Of a stretch of 64,000 bases of DNA, positions 27,563-36,315 are shown piece by piece. The DNA lies in assembly GCA_944321365.1 (NCBI GenBank), contig CALULA010000002.1, forward strand, positions 1 through 64,000, read 5' to 3'. Position 1 is the first letter of the stretch. Every line of letters begins with the position of its first letter. Position numbers and translations under genes: made by a program. Source of the stretch: an uncultured Paraprevotella sp. GTDB taxonomy: Bacteria > Bacteroidota > Bacteroidia > Bacteroidales > Bacteroidaceae. Under the pieces are notes generated by a model, which saw nothing but the letters and a program-made list of their open reading frames with translations, was not told the origin of the DNA and did not search any database.

Positions 27563-28015
27563 ATGAGAATCGTGATACAACGCGTAGCCCACGCCTCGGT
27601 GACCATCGGCGGCCAGTGCAAGGCCTCCATCGGACGGGGCCTGCTCATCCTGCTCGGCATAGAAGAAGCCGACAGTGAAGAGGACATCGAATGGCTCTGC
27701 AAAAAGACTGCCGCCCTGCGCATCTTCGACGACGAGAACGGCGTGATGAACAAAAGCATCCTCGACAGCGGAGGGGACATACTGGTGGTCAGCCAGTTCA
27801 CGCTGATGGCATCCTACAGGAAAGGCAACCGCCCCTCGTACATCCGCGCCGCCGGCCACGCCACGGCCATACCTCTCTACGAAAGCTTCTGCCGCAAAAT
27901 GGCCGGACAGCTCGGCAAACCGGTGCAGACCGGCGAGTTCGGGGCAGACATGAAAGTGGAACTGCTCAACGACGGCCCCGTCACCATCTGCATGGACACG
28001 AAGAACAAGGAATAA
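27563..28015 (+). CDS. dtd: D-aminoacyl-tRNA deacylase
   Basis: A 150-residue proofreading enzyme that removes D-amino acids and glycine from mischarged tRNAs. Both conserved active-site motifs are present: SQFTLMASYRKGNRPSY (the S-Q-x-T-L motif, residues ~78-94) and NDGPVTICMDTK near the C-terminus (the GP dipeptide reads as DGPVT here, as in the family). First gene of a dtd-mazG-deoC run with gaps of 11 and 3 bp. Confidence 0.95.
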   Translation: MRIVIQRVAHASVTIGGQCKASIGRGLLILLGIEEADSEEDIEWLCKKTAALRIFDDENGVMNKSILDSGGDILVVSQFTLMASYRKGNRPSYIRAAGHATAIPLYESFCRKMAGQLGKPVQTGEFGADMKVELLNDGPVTICMDTKNKE

Positions 28016-28026
28016 ACAACAGCAAC

Positions 28027-28350
28027 ATGACGATAGAAGAAGCACAGCGACAAGTGGACCACTGGATACGCACCGTAGGCGTGCGCTACTTCAGCGAACT
28101 GACCAACATGGCCTGCCTGACGGAAGAAGTGGGCGAACTGGCCCGCGTCATCGCCCGAAAATACGGCGACCAGTCGTTCAAGCCGGGCGAAGACTGCAAC
28201 CTGGAGGAAGAAATGGCCGATGTGCTATGGGTACTCATCTGTCTGGCCAACCAGACGGGCGTGGACCTGACACAGGCCCTGCAGAAAAGCTTCGAGAAGA
28301 AGACAAAAAGAGACAATGAACGACATATCAACAACCCAAAACTACATTGA
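28027..28350 (+). CDS. MazG-like nucleotide pyrophosphohydrolase
   Basis: A 107-residue single-domain all-alpha NTP pyrophosphohydrolase. Metal-binding residues are in LTEEVGELARVIARKYG (E-E-x-x-E) and LEEEMADVLWVLICLAN (E-x-x-x-D), the MazG/dUTPase-like signature. It probably cleaves non-canonical or excess dNTPs to monophosphate. A longer frame opens upstream inside dtd; the ATG at 28027 gives the natural start TIEEAQRQVDHWI. Placed between dtd and deoC, 11 bp and 3 bp away, it fits a nucleotide clean-up and salvage operon. Confidence 0.88.
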   Translation: MTIEEAQRQVDHWIRTVGVRYFSELTNMACLTEEVGELARVIARKYGDQSFKPGEDCNLEEEMADVLWVLICLANQTGVDLTQALQKSFEKKTKRDNERHINNPKLH

Positions 28351-28353
28351 ATC

Positions 28354-29268
28354 ATGAGCGAGCACAAGCATCAGCATGAGCCTGAAGTCAGCAAGTACGA
28401 CCAGGCATTGAGGAAATATGACCTCAACGTGGACGACGAAGCAGTGAAAGAAGCCGTGGCGAAAATCATCGCCGAGAAAGTGCCGGAAAACGACACCACG
28501 GAAGTCAAGCGCTTCCTGCTGGGCAGCGTGGAACTGACCTCACTGAACACCACGGACAGCGAGGAAAGCATCCTGCGCTTCACGGAACGTGTGAACGACT
28601 TCGAGGCCACCTACCCCGACCTGCCGCACGTGGCCACCATCTGCGTCTACCCCTGCTTTGCGCAGATCGTCAGCCAGTCGCTGGAAGTCGAGGGCGTAGA
28701 AGTAGCCTGCGTGTCGGGCAGTTTCCCCTCCTCGCAGGCACTGATAGAAGTCAAAGTGGCCGAAACCGCACTGGCCATCAAGGACGGTGCCACGGAGATA
28801 GACATCGTGATGTCCGTAGGCAAGTTCCTCAGCGAAGACTACGAGACGCTCTGCGACGAAATCACTGAACTGAAAGCCGTCTGCGGCGACCACAAGATGA
28901 AAGTCATCCTCGAAACAGGCTGCCTCAAGACCGCCGCAAACATCAAGAAAGCCTCCCTGCTGGCCATGTACGCCGGAGCGGACTACATCAAGACGTCCAC
29001 CGGCAAGCTGGAACCGGCAGCTACGCCAGAAGCCGCTTACGTCATGTGTCAGGCCATCAAGGAATACTACGACGAGACGGGCATTCAGATAGGTTTCAAG
29101 CCCGCCGGAGGCATGCACACGGTGCACGACGCCCTCGTCTACTACACCATCGTAAAGGAAGTGCTGGGCGAGAAGTGGCTCACCAACCAGTGGTTGCGCC
29201 TCGGCACGAGCCGGCTGGCCAACCTGCTGCTGAGCGAAGTGACGGGACAGGAAGTGAAGTTCTTCTGA
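28354..29268 (+). CDS. deoC: Deoxyribose-phosphate aldolase
   Basis: A 304-residue class I aldolase splitting 2-deoxyribose-5-phosphate into glyceraldehyde-3-phosphate and acetaldehyde. The Schiff-base lysine is in GADYIKTSTGKL, the second active-site lysine is in GFKPAGGMHT, and VATICVYPCF and ATEIDIVMSVG are family signatures. It is about 45-80 residues longer than common DeoC proteins because of a charged N-terminal extension (HKHQHEPEVSKYDQALRKYD), seen in other Bacteroides. Last gene of its operon. Confidence 0.95.
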   Translation: MSEHKHQHEPEVSKYDQALRKYDLNVDDEAVKEAVAKIIAEKVPENDTTEVKRFLLGSVELTSLNTTDSEESILRFTERVNDFEATYPDLPHVATICVYPCFAQIVSQSLEVEGVEVACVSGSFPSSQALIEVKVAETALAIKDGATEIDIVMSVGKFLSEDYETLCDEITELKAVCGDHKMKVILETGCLKTAANIKKASLLAMYAGADYIKTSTGKLEPAATPEAAYVMCQAIKEYYDETGIQIGFKPAGGMHTVHDALVYYTIVKEVLGEKWLTNQWLRLGTSRLANLLLSEVTGQEVKFF

Positions 29269-29298
29269 CAACCGCCCACTGACAATTTGACAATCTGT

Positions 29299-29380
29299 CA
29301 GACCCTCCCTGCGAGAATCGCAACGATGTGAGTGCGCCCGAAGCCGGACGCCTCCACAAGATTCTCACACGGAGGGTCTG
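29299..29380. repeat. Long inverted repeat after deoC
   Basis: The arms 29299-29319 and 29360-29380 are complementary at 19 of 21 positions (CAGACCCTCC at one end, GGAGGGTCTG at the other) with a 40-nt loop. Partial complementarity continues outside (GTCAGA- and TCTGTGAC-type sequence). No T-run. It could be a structured 3' end for deoC or a small mobile-element remnant. Confidence 0.55.
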
Positions 29381-29458
29381 TGACATTCTGACAAGCCGCA
29401 CAAACCCGGCAGAAGCATTCTGACAGCCGCTCCCCCACTCCATGCGCACAAAAATGCT

Positions 29459-29503
29459 GCTCCGTCACGAAACCGCCCGAAACGGTGACAAACGTGGCGG
29501 AGC
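29459..29503 (+). terminator. Second hairpin between deoC and array C
   Basis: GCTCCGTCACG (29459-29469) pairs with CGTGGCGGAGC (29493-29503) at 10 of 11 positions. It is followed by TTCTTGTATGCTTTTCTCC. Possible weak terminator. Confidence 0.45.
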
Positions 29504-29565
29504 TTCTTGTATGCTTTTCTCCACCAGATAGAAAAGAAAAGCCTCGTTTCAGCACCGGCAGACAG

Positions 29566-29690
29566 CGTTTTCCGCACAAATCTCCGCTCTTTTCCGCACA
29601 AATCCTCCCCGCGTTGCGCACAAACGCAAGTTTCTTTCCGCAAAGCGGGCGGATTCTTTCCGCACGAAAACCCGCTTTTGTGCGGACAAA
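29566..29690. repeat. 22-bp-period palindromic array C (6 units)
   Basis: Cores start at 29570 (TTCCGCAC), 29592 (TTCCGCAC), 29614 (TTGCGCAC), 29636 (TTCCGCAA), 29658 (TTCCGCAC) and 29680 (GTGCGGAC), each exactly 22 nt apart. AAA usually follows the core, and a C- or T-rich stretch precedes it. Unit 6 is in the inverse orientation. The longest array in the window, between convergent deoC and the polyprenyl synthase gene. Confidence 0.8.
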
Positions 29691-29960
29691 TGCGCGATAC
29701 AGGCAAGAATGCCGCATCCGCTTTAACAGAAGGGCAAAAACAAAGCACTGAATGAGCATATCCGGTCAACGGCAAAAAACGGCAGAGATGACATTATGTC
29801 ACATTCTCCCTCCGGAAACAATCAAAATTCAGATTCATGGATAACACCATGCGCACATCCGACCAGCTGGTCATCCATTCCACATGGGCAGAAGAAGACG
29901 GCGAGCAAGGAGAAGAGACCCTCACGTACGCCAGAATGCCGGACGAGGGATAAATCCATC

Positions 29961-30012
29961 AAAAGAAAAACAAAAAGGACGGAAGAAGCGTGGATTTACA
30001 TTTCTTCCGTCC
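29961..30012 (-). terminator. Intrinsic terminator of the polyprenyl synthase gene
   Basis: GGACGGAAGAA (29977-29987) pairs perfectly with TTCTTCCGTCC (30002-30012). On the minus strand the stem is followed by TTTTTGTTTTTCTTTT (29976-29961). Confidence 0.9.
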
Positions 30013-30068
30013 CTGTATTTCACCAGCACAAAATCTGTGCATTCAACATGTTCCTGCCGGACCTGCAT

Positions 30069-31043
30069 TCACGACACGCGCTTCAGCACGAAGTCCACAT
30101 ACAGACGGAGGGCATCGCAAACCGCCGCATCTCCGTCGCTACCAATCAATCCAAGAGCACAACTGCGGCACTCGTCCATCTTGCTGCGGGCGTAGTCTAT
30201 GCCACCGGACTGCTTGGTATATTCCACCAAAGCGCCAATCTCCTCATCCGTAGCATGACCGGCACGGACTTTCAAGGCAATTTCGCGCCACGATTCCGCA
30301 CCGGGCTGCAACACGGCATGCACCACAGGCAAAGTCAGCTTACCCTCTTTCATGTCGTTGCCCGTAGGTTTCCCCACCCTTGCATCGGCATAATAGTCAA
30401 ACACATCGTCACGAATCTGGAAACAGATTCCCACATAAGTGCCGAATTCGCGCATACGGCTGATTTCTTCTTCCGAAGCTCCGGAAAGCAAAGCCCCTAC
30501 TTCGGCACATACGGCAAAGAGCGAAGCCGTCTTGCTTCGTACCACCTCAAAATATTGCTGCTCGCTGATTTCATCGGACTTTATGTTGGACAGTTGCTGC
30601 AGTTCACCGTCCGAAAGATTCTGCCCCAGGCGGGCAATCATCTCCACCACGCGCAGACTGCCGGCCATGGCAGCGTGCTTCAGCGAGGTGGACAGCAGAT
30701 AATCTCCCACCAGCACGGCGGCTTTGTTTCCCATCATGGCATTCACGGACGACTGCCCGCGGCGCATCCCGCTCTCGTCCACCACATCATCGTGCACCAG
30801 ACTGGCCGTATGAAGCATCTCCAGACTGACAGCAGCATGCAGCACCGCCTGATTGACCTGGCCGAATTTTCTGGCAGCCAACAAAACCAATAGAGGACGC
30901 ATCAATTTTCCTTTGCGACCTAACACATGCTGCAAAGCGGTCGCAAGAATGGGATTCTGATGCTGAAGCGTGATGCCAAAGAGCGATTCAAAATCGGCCA
31001 TCTCACGCTCCACAGGTCTACGAATTTGAGTCAATACGTCCAT
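30069..31043 (-). CDS. ispB: Polyprenyl diphosphate synthase (long-chain trans-isoprenyl)
   Basis: A 324-residue all-alpha prenyltransferase that lengthens farnesyl diphosphate with isopentenyl diphosphate, probably for the menaquinone side chain (and so linked to FrdC, which uses menaquinol). The first Asp-rich motif is LVHDDVVDESGMRRG (residues ~82-96) and the second is QIRDDVFDYYAD; GKLMRPLLVLLAA is the family start. The symbol is by family; chain length cannot be read from sequence. Monocistronic, with its own terminator. Confidence 0.9.
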   Translation of the reverse strand: MDVLTQIRRPVEREMADFESLFGITLQHQNPILATALQHVLGRKGKLMRPLLVLLAARKFGQVNQAVLHAAVSLEMLHTASLVHDDVVDESGMRRGQSSVNAMMGNKAAVLVGDYLLSTSLKHAAMAGSLRVVEMIARLGQNLSDGELQQLSNIKSDEISEQQYFEVVRSKTASLFAVCAEVGALLSGASEEEISRMREFGTYVGICFQIRDDVFDYYADARVGKPTGNDMKEGKLTLPVVHAVLQPGAESWREIALKVRAGHATDEEIGALVEYTKQSGGIDYARSKMDECRSCALGLIGSDGDAAVCDALRLYVDFVLKRVS

Positions 31044-31063
31044 ATTACCGTTTAATCGAAGTA

Positions 31064-31071
31064 CAAAATTA
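31064..31071 (-). promoter_or_regulatory. Promoter -7 box of the polyprenyl synthase gene
   Basis: TAATTTTG on the minus strand, 20 nt before the start codon. The -33 element is unclear. The same 90-bp gap must also hold the polA promoter, for which I see only weak matches. Confidence 0.45.
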
Positions 31072-31133
31072 CATAAAAATCAAAAGCCACTCATTATTTT
31101 TACGTAATTTTACGGGGAAAATCATAAGAATGT

Positions 31134-33905
31134 ATGGACAGACTCTTCTTACTTGACGCCTATGCCCTTATCTACAGGGCTTATTATGCTTTCATCAAAA
31201 ACCCGCGCATCAACTCGAAAGGGCTGAACACATCGGCCATACTCGGCTTTGTCAACACACTGGAGGAAGTGCTCAACAAAGAGCAGCCCACGCATATCGG
31301 TGTGGCCTTCGACCCTACCGGACCCACTTTCCGCCACGAGGCCTATCCGGAATACAAGGCGCAGCGGGAAGAGACGCCGGAAGCCATCCGCACTGCCGTA
31401 CCTATTATAAAGGATATCATACGCGCCTACCGCATCCCCATCCTTGAAGTGCCGGGCTTCGAGGCGGACGACGTAATCGGCACACTGGCCACACAGGCCG
31501 CCGGAATGCCGCAAGTGGAGACCTACATGATGACACCGGACAAGGACTATGGCCAACTGGTGGGCGAAAGGGTCAGGATATACCGCCCCAAATTCGGCGA
31601 CAAAGAATTTGAAATCATGGGCGTAAAAGAGGTAACGGAGAAGTTCGGCATTTCCAATCCGGCCCAAGTCATCGACATGTTGGGCCTGATGGGCGACACC
31701 GCCGACAACATCCCCGGCTGTCCGGGTGTGGGCGAGAAGACGGCTTCGAAACTCATCGGACAGTTCGGCAGCATCGAGAACCTGCTCGCCCATACCGATG
31801 AACTGAAAGGAGCACTGAAGACGAAAGTGGAGGCCAACCGCGAGATGATCACCTTCTCCAAGTTTCTGGCCACCATCAAGACCGATGTGCCCGTCACCCT
31901 CGACCTGGAAGAGCTTCGCATCAAAGAGCCTGACACGGAAACGCTGCAACGTCTGTTCGAGGAACTGGAGTTCCGGACGCTGGCCGAACGGAAGTTCGCC
32001 AAACAGACAACAGAAGCACAAACCCCGCTTTTTGCAGGCTCTCTCTTTCCGGAATTTGCGGACAATCCCACAGAAGAAAGCAAAAAAACGAATCTCAAGC
32101 GGTACAATAAGGCTGATTTTGACTACCAACTCATTGACACAAAAGACGGTAGACAGCGAATTATTGACTTATTCCTTACAAAAGATTTTCTCAGTCTGGA
32201 CACAGAGACGACCGGAACAGATCCCATCAACGCCAAACTGGTCGGACTGAGCTTCTGCGTAGAGGAAAATCAGGCTTTCTACGTGCCGATTCCGCAAGAT
32301 GATGAAGAAGCGCAAAAAATAGTTAATGAATTTAAACCGGTCTACGAGAATCCCCGAATCCTTAAAATAGGACAAAACATCAAATATGACCTGATGGTGC
32401 TCCAGAACTACGGCATCAGCCTGCGCGGCGAGATATTCGACACGATGATTGCCCACTACCTGCTGCAACCGGAGTTGCGCCACGGCATGGACTATCTGGC
32501 CGAAATCTACCTGAACTATCAGACCATACACATCGAGGAACTCATCGGACCGAAAGGACGCAACCAGAAAAACATGGCCGACCTGCCGCCGGAACAAGTG
32601 TACGAATACGCTTGCGAGGATGCGGACGTCACGCTGAAACTGAAGAACATCTTCGAACCGAAACTCAGGGAGGAGGGATGCTACGAACTGTTCCGCAACA
32701 TAGAGATGCCGCTCATGCCCGTACTGGCCTGGATGGAGCGCAACGGTGTCTGCATTGATACGGAAGCCCTGAAAGAAACCTCGCAACTCTACACGGAGCA
32801 GATTAACCGACTGGAAAAGGAAATCCACGAACTGGCCGGAGAGGAGTTCAACATCGCCTCGCCGAAACAAGTCGGAGAAATCCTGTTCGAGAAGCTGAAA
32901 GTCAGCGAAAAACCGAAAAAGACCAAGACAGGACAGTACGTAACCTCCGAAGAAGTGCTGGAAAGCCTGCGCAACCGGCACCCCATCATCACCAAGATTC
33001 TGGAACACCGCGGACTGAAAAAGCTACTGGGCACGTACATCGACGCCCTGCCCAAACTGGTCAACCCGAAGACCGGCCACATACACACCTCGTTCAACCA
33101 GACCATCACCGCCACCGGACGACTGAGCAGCAGCAACCCCAACCTGCAGAACATACCCGTCCGCAACGAGGAAGGCAAGGAAATCCGGAAAGCCTTCATC
33201 CCGGAGCCGGGCTGTGAGTTCTTCTCTGCCGACTACTCTCAGATAGAACTGCGCATCATGGCCCATCTGAGCGAAGACCCACACATGATGGAGGCGTTCC
33301 GCGAAGGGCACGACATCCACGCCGCCACCGCCGCAAAAATCTACAAGAAACCCATAGAAGAGGTGACCAAGGAGGAACGGCGGAAAGCCAAGACGGCCAA
33401 CTTCGGCATCATCTACGGCATCACCGTGTTCGGACTGGCCGAGCGGATGAACGTCAGCCGCGCGGAAGCCAAAGAACTGATAGACGGATACTTCGACACT
33501 TACCCCAAAGTGAAGGAGTACATGCAGAAGAGCATCGGACTGGCCCGTGAGAAAGGCTACACCGAGACCATCTACCACCGCCGCTGTTACCTGCGCGACA
33601 TCAACAGCCGCAACGCCGTGGTGCGCGGCTATGCCGAGCGCAACGCCATCAACGCGCCCATACAGGGCAGCGCGGCGGACATCATCAAGATAGCCATGAT
33701 AGCCATTCACCGCCGCTTCTGCGAGGAAGGACTGCGCTCCAAGATGATACTGCAGGTGCACGACGAACTGAACTTCAGCGTCTATCCGGAAGAAAAAGAG
33801 CGCGTGCAGCGCATCGTCATCGAAGAGATGGAGCACGCCTGCACCCTGCAAGTCCCCCTCGAAGCCGACTACGGCTGGGGCAAGAACTGGCTGGAGGCGC
33901 ACTGA
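31134..33905 (+). CDS. polA: DNA polymerase I
   Basis: A 923-residue three-domain repair polymerase. The 5'-3' exonuclease covers residues ~1-290 (LFLLDAYALIYRAYYAF, VPGFEADDVIGTLA, MGDTADNIPGCPGVGEKTA). The 3'-5' proofreading exonuclease, from ~350, keeps its metal ligands (D356 and E358 in LSLDTETTG), so it should be active. In the polymerase domain, motif A is ADYSQIELRIMAHLSED (D700), motif B is RRKAKTANFGIIYG and motif C is LQVHDEL (D877, E878). It fills gaps after excision repair and removes Okazaki primers. Confidence 0.97.
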   Translation: MDRLFLLDAYALIYRAYYAFIKNPRINSKGLNTSAILGFVNTLEEVLNKEQPTHIGVAFDPTGPTFRHEAYPEYKAQREETPEAIRTAVPIIKDIIRAYRIPILEVPGFEADDVIGTLATQAAGMPQVETYMMTPDKDYGQLVGERVRIYRPKFGDKEFEIMGVKEVTEKFGISNPAQVIDMLGLMGDTADNIPGCPGVGEKTASKLIGQFGSIENLLAHTDELKGALKTKVEANREMITFSKFLATIKTDVPVTLDLEELRIKEPDTETLQRLFEELEFRTLAERKFAKQTTEAQTPLFAGSLFPEFADNPTEESKKTNLKRYNKADFDYQLIDTKDGRQRIIDLFLTKDFLSLDTETTGTDPINAKLVGLSFCVEENQAFYVPIPQDDEEAQKIVNEFKPVYENPRILKIGQNIKYDLMVLQNYGISLRGEIFDTMIAHYLLQPELRHGMDYLAEIYLNYQTIHIEELIGPKGRNQKNMADLPPEQVYEYACEDADVTLKLKNIFEPKLREEGCYELFRNIEMPLMPVLAWMERNGVCIDTEALKETSQLYTEQINRLEKEIHELAGEEFNIASPKQVGEILFEKLKVSEKPKKTKTGQYVTSEEVLESLRNRHPIITKILEHRGLKKLLGTYIDALPKLVNPKTGHIHTSFNQTITATGRLSSSNPNLQNIPVRNEEGKEIRKAFIPEPGCEFFSADYSQIELRIMAHLSEDPHMMEAFREGHDIHAATAAKIYKKPIEEVTKEERRKAKTANFGIIYGITVFGLAERMNVSRAEAKELIDGYFDTYPKVKEYMQKSIGLAREKGYTETIYHRRCYLRDINSRNAVVRGYAERNAINAPIQGSAADIIKIAMIAIHRRFCEEGLRSKMILQVHDELNFSVYPEEKERVQRIVIEEMEHACTLQVPLEADYGWGKNWLEAH

Positions 33906-34152
33906 GCCTCCAGCCCGCCACGGCGGCTGCAAGGTGCCGCCATGGAGACCTGCCGACATGACCTTGCCCCTTCTGGGAAGCCCCGGCCTGCGCCTCCCCG
34001 CCCTGTCGGCCCGCATACCGGCGGAACATGCCGACGCCCGCACCGCCCCCGGCCTGCAAGTCCGGAAAAATTTTTCTTTTTTACGCCGCACAAAGTGCCT
34101 GTTTCCCAGCAAAGGTGAAATGCAGGTGAGCAGGTTACCAAAAAGTAACTTA
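33906..34152. other. Intergenic region after polA
   Basis: No gene. A hairpin lies at 33918-33945 (CCA-C-GGCGGC against GCCGCC-A-TGG, 8-nt loop), just after the polA stop and without a T-run. Then comes very GC-rich sequence with CCCGGCCTGC repeated at about 33980 and 34049, ending in an AT-rich stretch that leads to the cupin promoter. Confidence 0.5.
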
Positions 34153-34183
34153 TTGTAAATCATACTCTTTTTCGTTATCTTTG
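34153..34183 (+). promoter_or_regulatory. Promoter of the cupin gene
   Basis: TTG (34153-34155), a 20-nt spacer and TATCTTTG (34176-34183) match the Bacteroides consensus. The leader is about 80 nt and contains a GCAGGGG/CCCCTGAG inverted repeat. Confidence 0.7.
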
Positions 34184-34268
34184 TCCTGCGAAAACGCGCA
34201 GGGGACCCGCTGCGGACGGCCATGCCCCTGAGCAAAGACAAGCAAAACCTTTTAAAAGACATAAGAGT

Positions 34269-34718
34269 ATGAAACAGATTGAAGAAATCGCATCGGCAAA
34301 GAATTTCAAAGCCATCAGCGTAGGCACACTCACAGACGTGAGCGAGTATGTACTGGAAATGGGTCCCGGCATCAGCATACCGGGCAAAGTGTTCTGCGGC
34401 TCCGCCCTCGGCACTACCGGCAGCGAACTGTCGTTCCAAGTGTTCCAGCCGGGCACGGAAACCGGCTTCCTGCACACGCATAAGAATCACGAGGAACTGT
34501 ACTTTTTCCTCAGCGGCAAAGGAGAGTTTCAGGTGGACGGACAGACGTTCGCCGTGCAGGAAGGAAGCGTAGTGCGCGTATCGCCCGCAGGCAAACGCAG
34601 TGTGCGCAACAACGGCACCGCTCCCTTGGTGATGCTGTGCGTGCAATACAAAGCCCAGACGTTCACCGCAGAGGACGCCGCAGACGGCAACATCCTGCAA
34701 GAACCCGTACGCTGGTAA
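34269..34718 (+). CDS. Cupin-fold small protein
   Basis: A 149-residue single cupin domain. Motif 1 is TGFLHTHKNHEELYFFLSGKG (residues ~75-95), with two histidines and a glutamate as metal ligands; motif 2 is VSPAGKRSVRNNG, where the usual histidine is replaced by an arginine/serine. The N-terminus has about 45 residues before the barrel. Substrate unknown; such proteins range from isomerases to sensors. Monocistronic, between its own promoter and terminator. Confidence 0.85.
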   Translation: MKQIEEIASAKNFKAISVGTLTDVSEYVLEMGPGISIPGKVFCGSALGTTGSELSFQVFQPGTETGFLHTHKNHEELYFFLSGKGEFQVDGQTFAVQEGSVVRVSPAGKRSVRNNGTAPLVMLCVQYKAQTFTAEDAADGNILQEPVRW

Positions 34719-34763
34719 ACTCAACGACAGATTCTGCCGGACAACAACAGTTCCTTTCACCCG

Positions 34764-34794
34764 AAAAACAGTCCCCAGCGAGGACTGTTTTTTT
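34764..34794 (+). terminator. Intrinsic terminator of the cupin gene
   Basis: AACAGTCC (34767-34774) pairs with GGACTGTT (34782-34789) around a 7-nt loop and runs straight into T residues to 34794; flanking A and T residues extend the stem. Confidence 0.9.
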
Positions 34795-34814
34795 ATGCCG
34801 TGCCGTAAAATTCT

Positions 34815-34919
34815 ATATCTTTAGGTTAGAGATACATATCTTTAGGCTAAAGATGTATATCCTTAGGTTAAAGATATATATCTTCAGGCTGGAGATATAG
34901 ATTCTCAGCCTGAAGACAG
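34815..34919. repeat. 21-bp-period palindromic array F (5 units)
   Basis: Five units of exactly 21 nt start at 34815, 34836, 34857, 34878 and 34899. The consensus is a 21-bp palindrome: arm ATATCTTTAG, a central G, arm CTAAAGATAT. Several arm changes keep G-T pairing within a unit, while unit 5 is more diverged. TCTTCAGGCTG in unit 4 (34881-34891) also pairs perfectly with CAGCCTGAAGA in unit 5 (34906-34916). The core is unrelated to the 22-bp arrays, but the architecture is the same. It lies between the cupin terminator and ychF. Confidence 0.85.
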
Positions 34920-35167
34920 CATCTTATGACACCGGACCATGAAAAATCTCACGCCCCGGAACAAGCCATCCACCCGCACCGCCTGTTCCCGTTCCGAGGC
35001 ACCGTCTGTCTGCCGGCAAGTTTCTTCCGGCAGCGTGCTGCGGCACACGCCGGCAACCCTCCGCCCCCGCTCAGCCGGAAGCTCTCCGCAAACGCTTTAG
35101 CCATAGGGCATTCAACCATATTTCTGTCATTTTATTCCCCTACTCCGAAGATTTATTCTTAACTTTG
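34920..35167. other. Intergenic region and promoter of ychF
   Basis: No gene. A hairpin is at 35010-35033 (CTGCCGG-c-AAG against CTT-CCGGCAG, TTT loop). A -7 box TAACTTTG lies at 35160-35167, 42 nt before ychF; no TTG at the right distance. Confidence 0.5.
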
Positions 35168-35208
35168 CACATCAGAAGAACGACAATTATCATCAAAGAA
35201 ATAAGACT

Positions 35209-36312
35209 ATGGCTTTAAAAGCAGGTATCGTGGGCTTGCCCAACGTGGGTAAATCCACCCTATTCAACTGTCTGTCGAGCGCCAAGGCGCAGGCAGCCAA
35301 CTTCCCGTTCTGCACCATCGATGCGCAACTGGGACAAATCACCGTGCCGGACGAACGGCTCAACAAACTGGCCGAACTGGTGCATCCGGGCCGCATCGTG
35401 CCGGCCACCTGTGAGATTGTGGACATCGCCGGACTGGTAAAAGGGGCCAGCAAGGGCGAGGGACTGGGCAACCAGTTTCTGGGCAACATCCGCGAGACGG
35501 ATGCCATCATCCACGTGCTGCGCTGCTTCGACAACGACAATATCGTGCATGTTGACGGTTCGGTAGACCCTGTGCGCGACAAGGAAATCATCGACACCGA
35601 GCTGCAGCTCAAGGATCTGGAGACCATCGAGAACCGTATGAAGCGCGTGGAAAAGGTGGCCAAGGTGGGCGGCGACAAGCAGGCCAAGGTGGAATATGAC
35701 GTGCTGGTGCAATACAAGGCCGCACTGGAGCAGGGCAAATCGGCCCGCACCGTGACGTTCGAGAGCGAAGAGGAACAGCAGGCTGCCCGGAACCTGTTCC
35801 TGCTGACGGCCAAGCCCGTGCTCTACGTGTGCAACGTGGACGACACCTCGGCCGCCAACGGCAACGCTTATGTGGACGCCGTGCGCGAGGCCATCAAGGA
35901 CGAGAATGCCGAACTGCTCATCATCTCCGCACAGACCGAGGCTGACATTGCCGAACTGGAGAGCTACGAGGAGAAGCAGATGTTCCTGCAGGACATGGGC
36001 TTGCAGGAATCCGGCTGCGACCGTCTCATCAAGGCCATCTACCATCTGCTGAACCTGCAGACGTTCATCACGGCGGGCGAGATGGAGGTGAAGGCCTGGA
36101 CGTTCCGCCGGGGCTGGAAGGCTCCGCAGTGTGCCGGCGTCATCCACACCGACTTTGAGAAAGGCTTCATCCGCGCGGAAGTCATCAAGTATGAGGACTA
36201 CATCAAATATGGCTCCGAAGCAGCCGTTCGCGAGGCCGGAAAGATGGGTGTGGAAGGAAAGGACTACGTGGTGCAGGACGGCGACATCATGCACTTCCGC
36301 TTCAACGTATAG
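35209..36312 (+). CDS. ychF: Redox-regulated ATPase/GTPase YchF (Obg family)
   Basis: A 367-residue P-loop NTPase related to Obg that associates with ribosomes; YchF/OLA1 proteins prefer ATP. The P-loop is GLPNVGKSTLFN (residues ~8-19), switch/G2 NFPFCTID, G3 VDIAGLVKGASKGEG, a central coiled coil (residues ~120-190), and a C-terminal TGS domain (LLNLQTFITAGEMEVKAWTF to the end, with GDIMHFRFNV). The G4 motif reads NVDD rather than NKxD, as expected for this family. The lgt gene starts 3 bp after its stop. Confidence 0.96.
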   Translation: MALKAGIVGLPNVGKSTLFNCLSSAKAQAANFPFCTIDAQLGQITVPDERLNKLAELVHPGRIVPATCEIVDIAGLVKGASKGEGLGNQFLGNIRETDAIIHVLRCFDNDNIVHVDGSVDPVRDKEIIDTELQLKDLETIENRMKRVEKVAKVGGDKQAKVEYDVLVQYKAALEQGKSARTVTFESEEEQQAARNLFLLTAKPVLYVCNVDDTSAANGNAYVDAVREAIKDENAELLIISAQTEADIAELESYEEKQMFLQDMGLQESGCDRLIKAIYHLLNLQTFITAGEMEVKAWTFRRGWKAPQCAGVIHTDFEKGFIRAEVIKYEDYIKYGSEAAVREAGKMGVEGKDYVVQDGDIMHFRFNV

Positions 36313-36315
36313 GCC

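Noticed and set aside
29485..29755. Short frames on both strands through array C
   Set aside because: They simply translate the 22-bp repeats (22 is not a multiple of 3, so all frames stay partly open); no start sites.
29796..30893. 365-codon plus-strand frame opposite the polyprenyl synthase gene
   Set aside because: Antisense shadow; it also reads through the terminator hairpin.
33024..34760. 578-codon minus-strand frame over polA and cupin
   Set aside because: Runs across two real genes and a terminator; product has no domain pattern.
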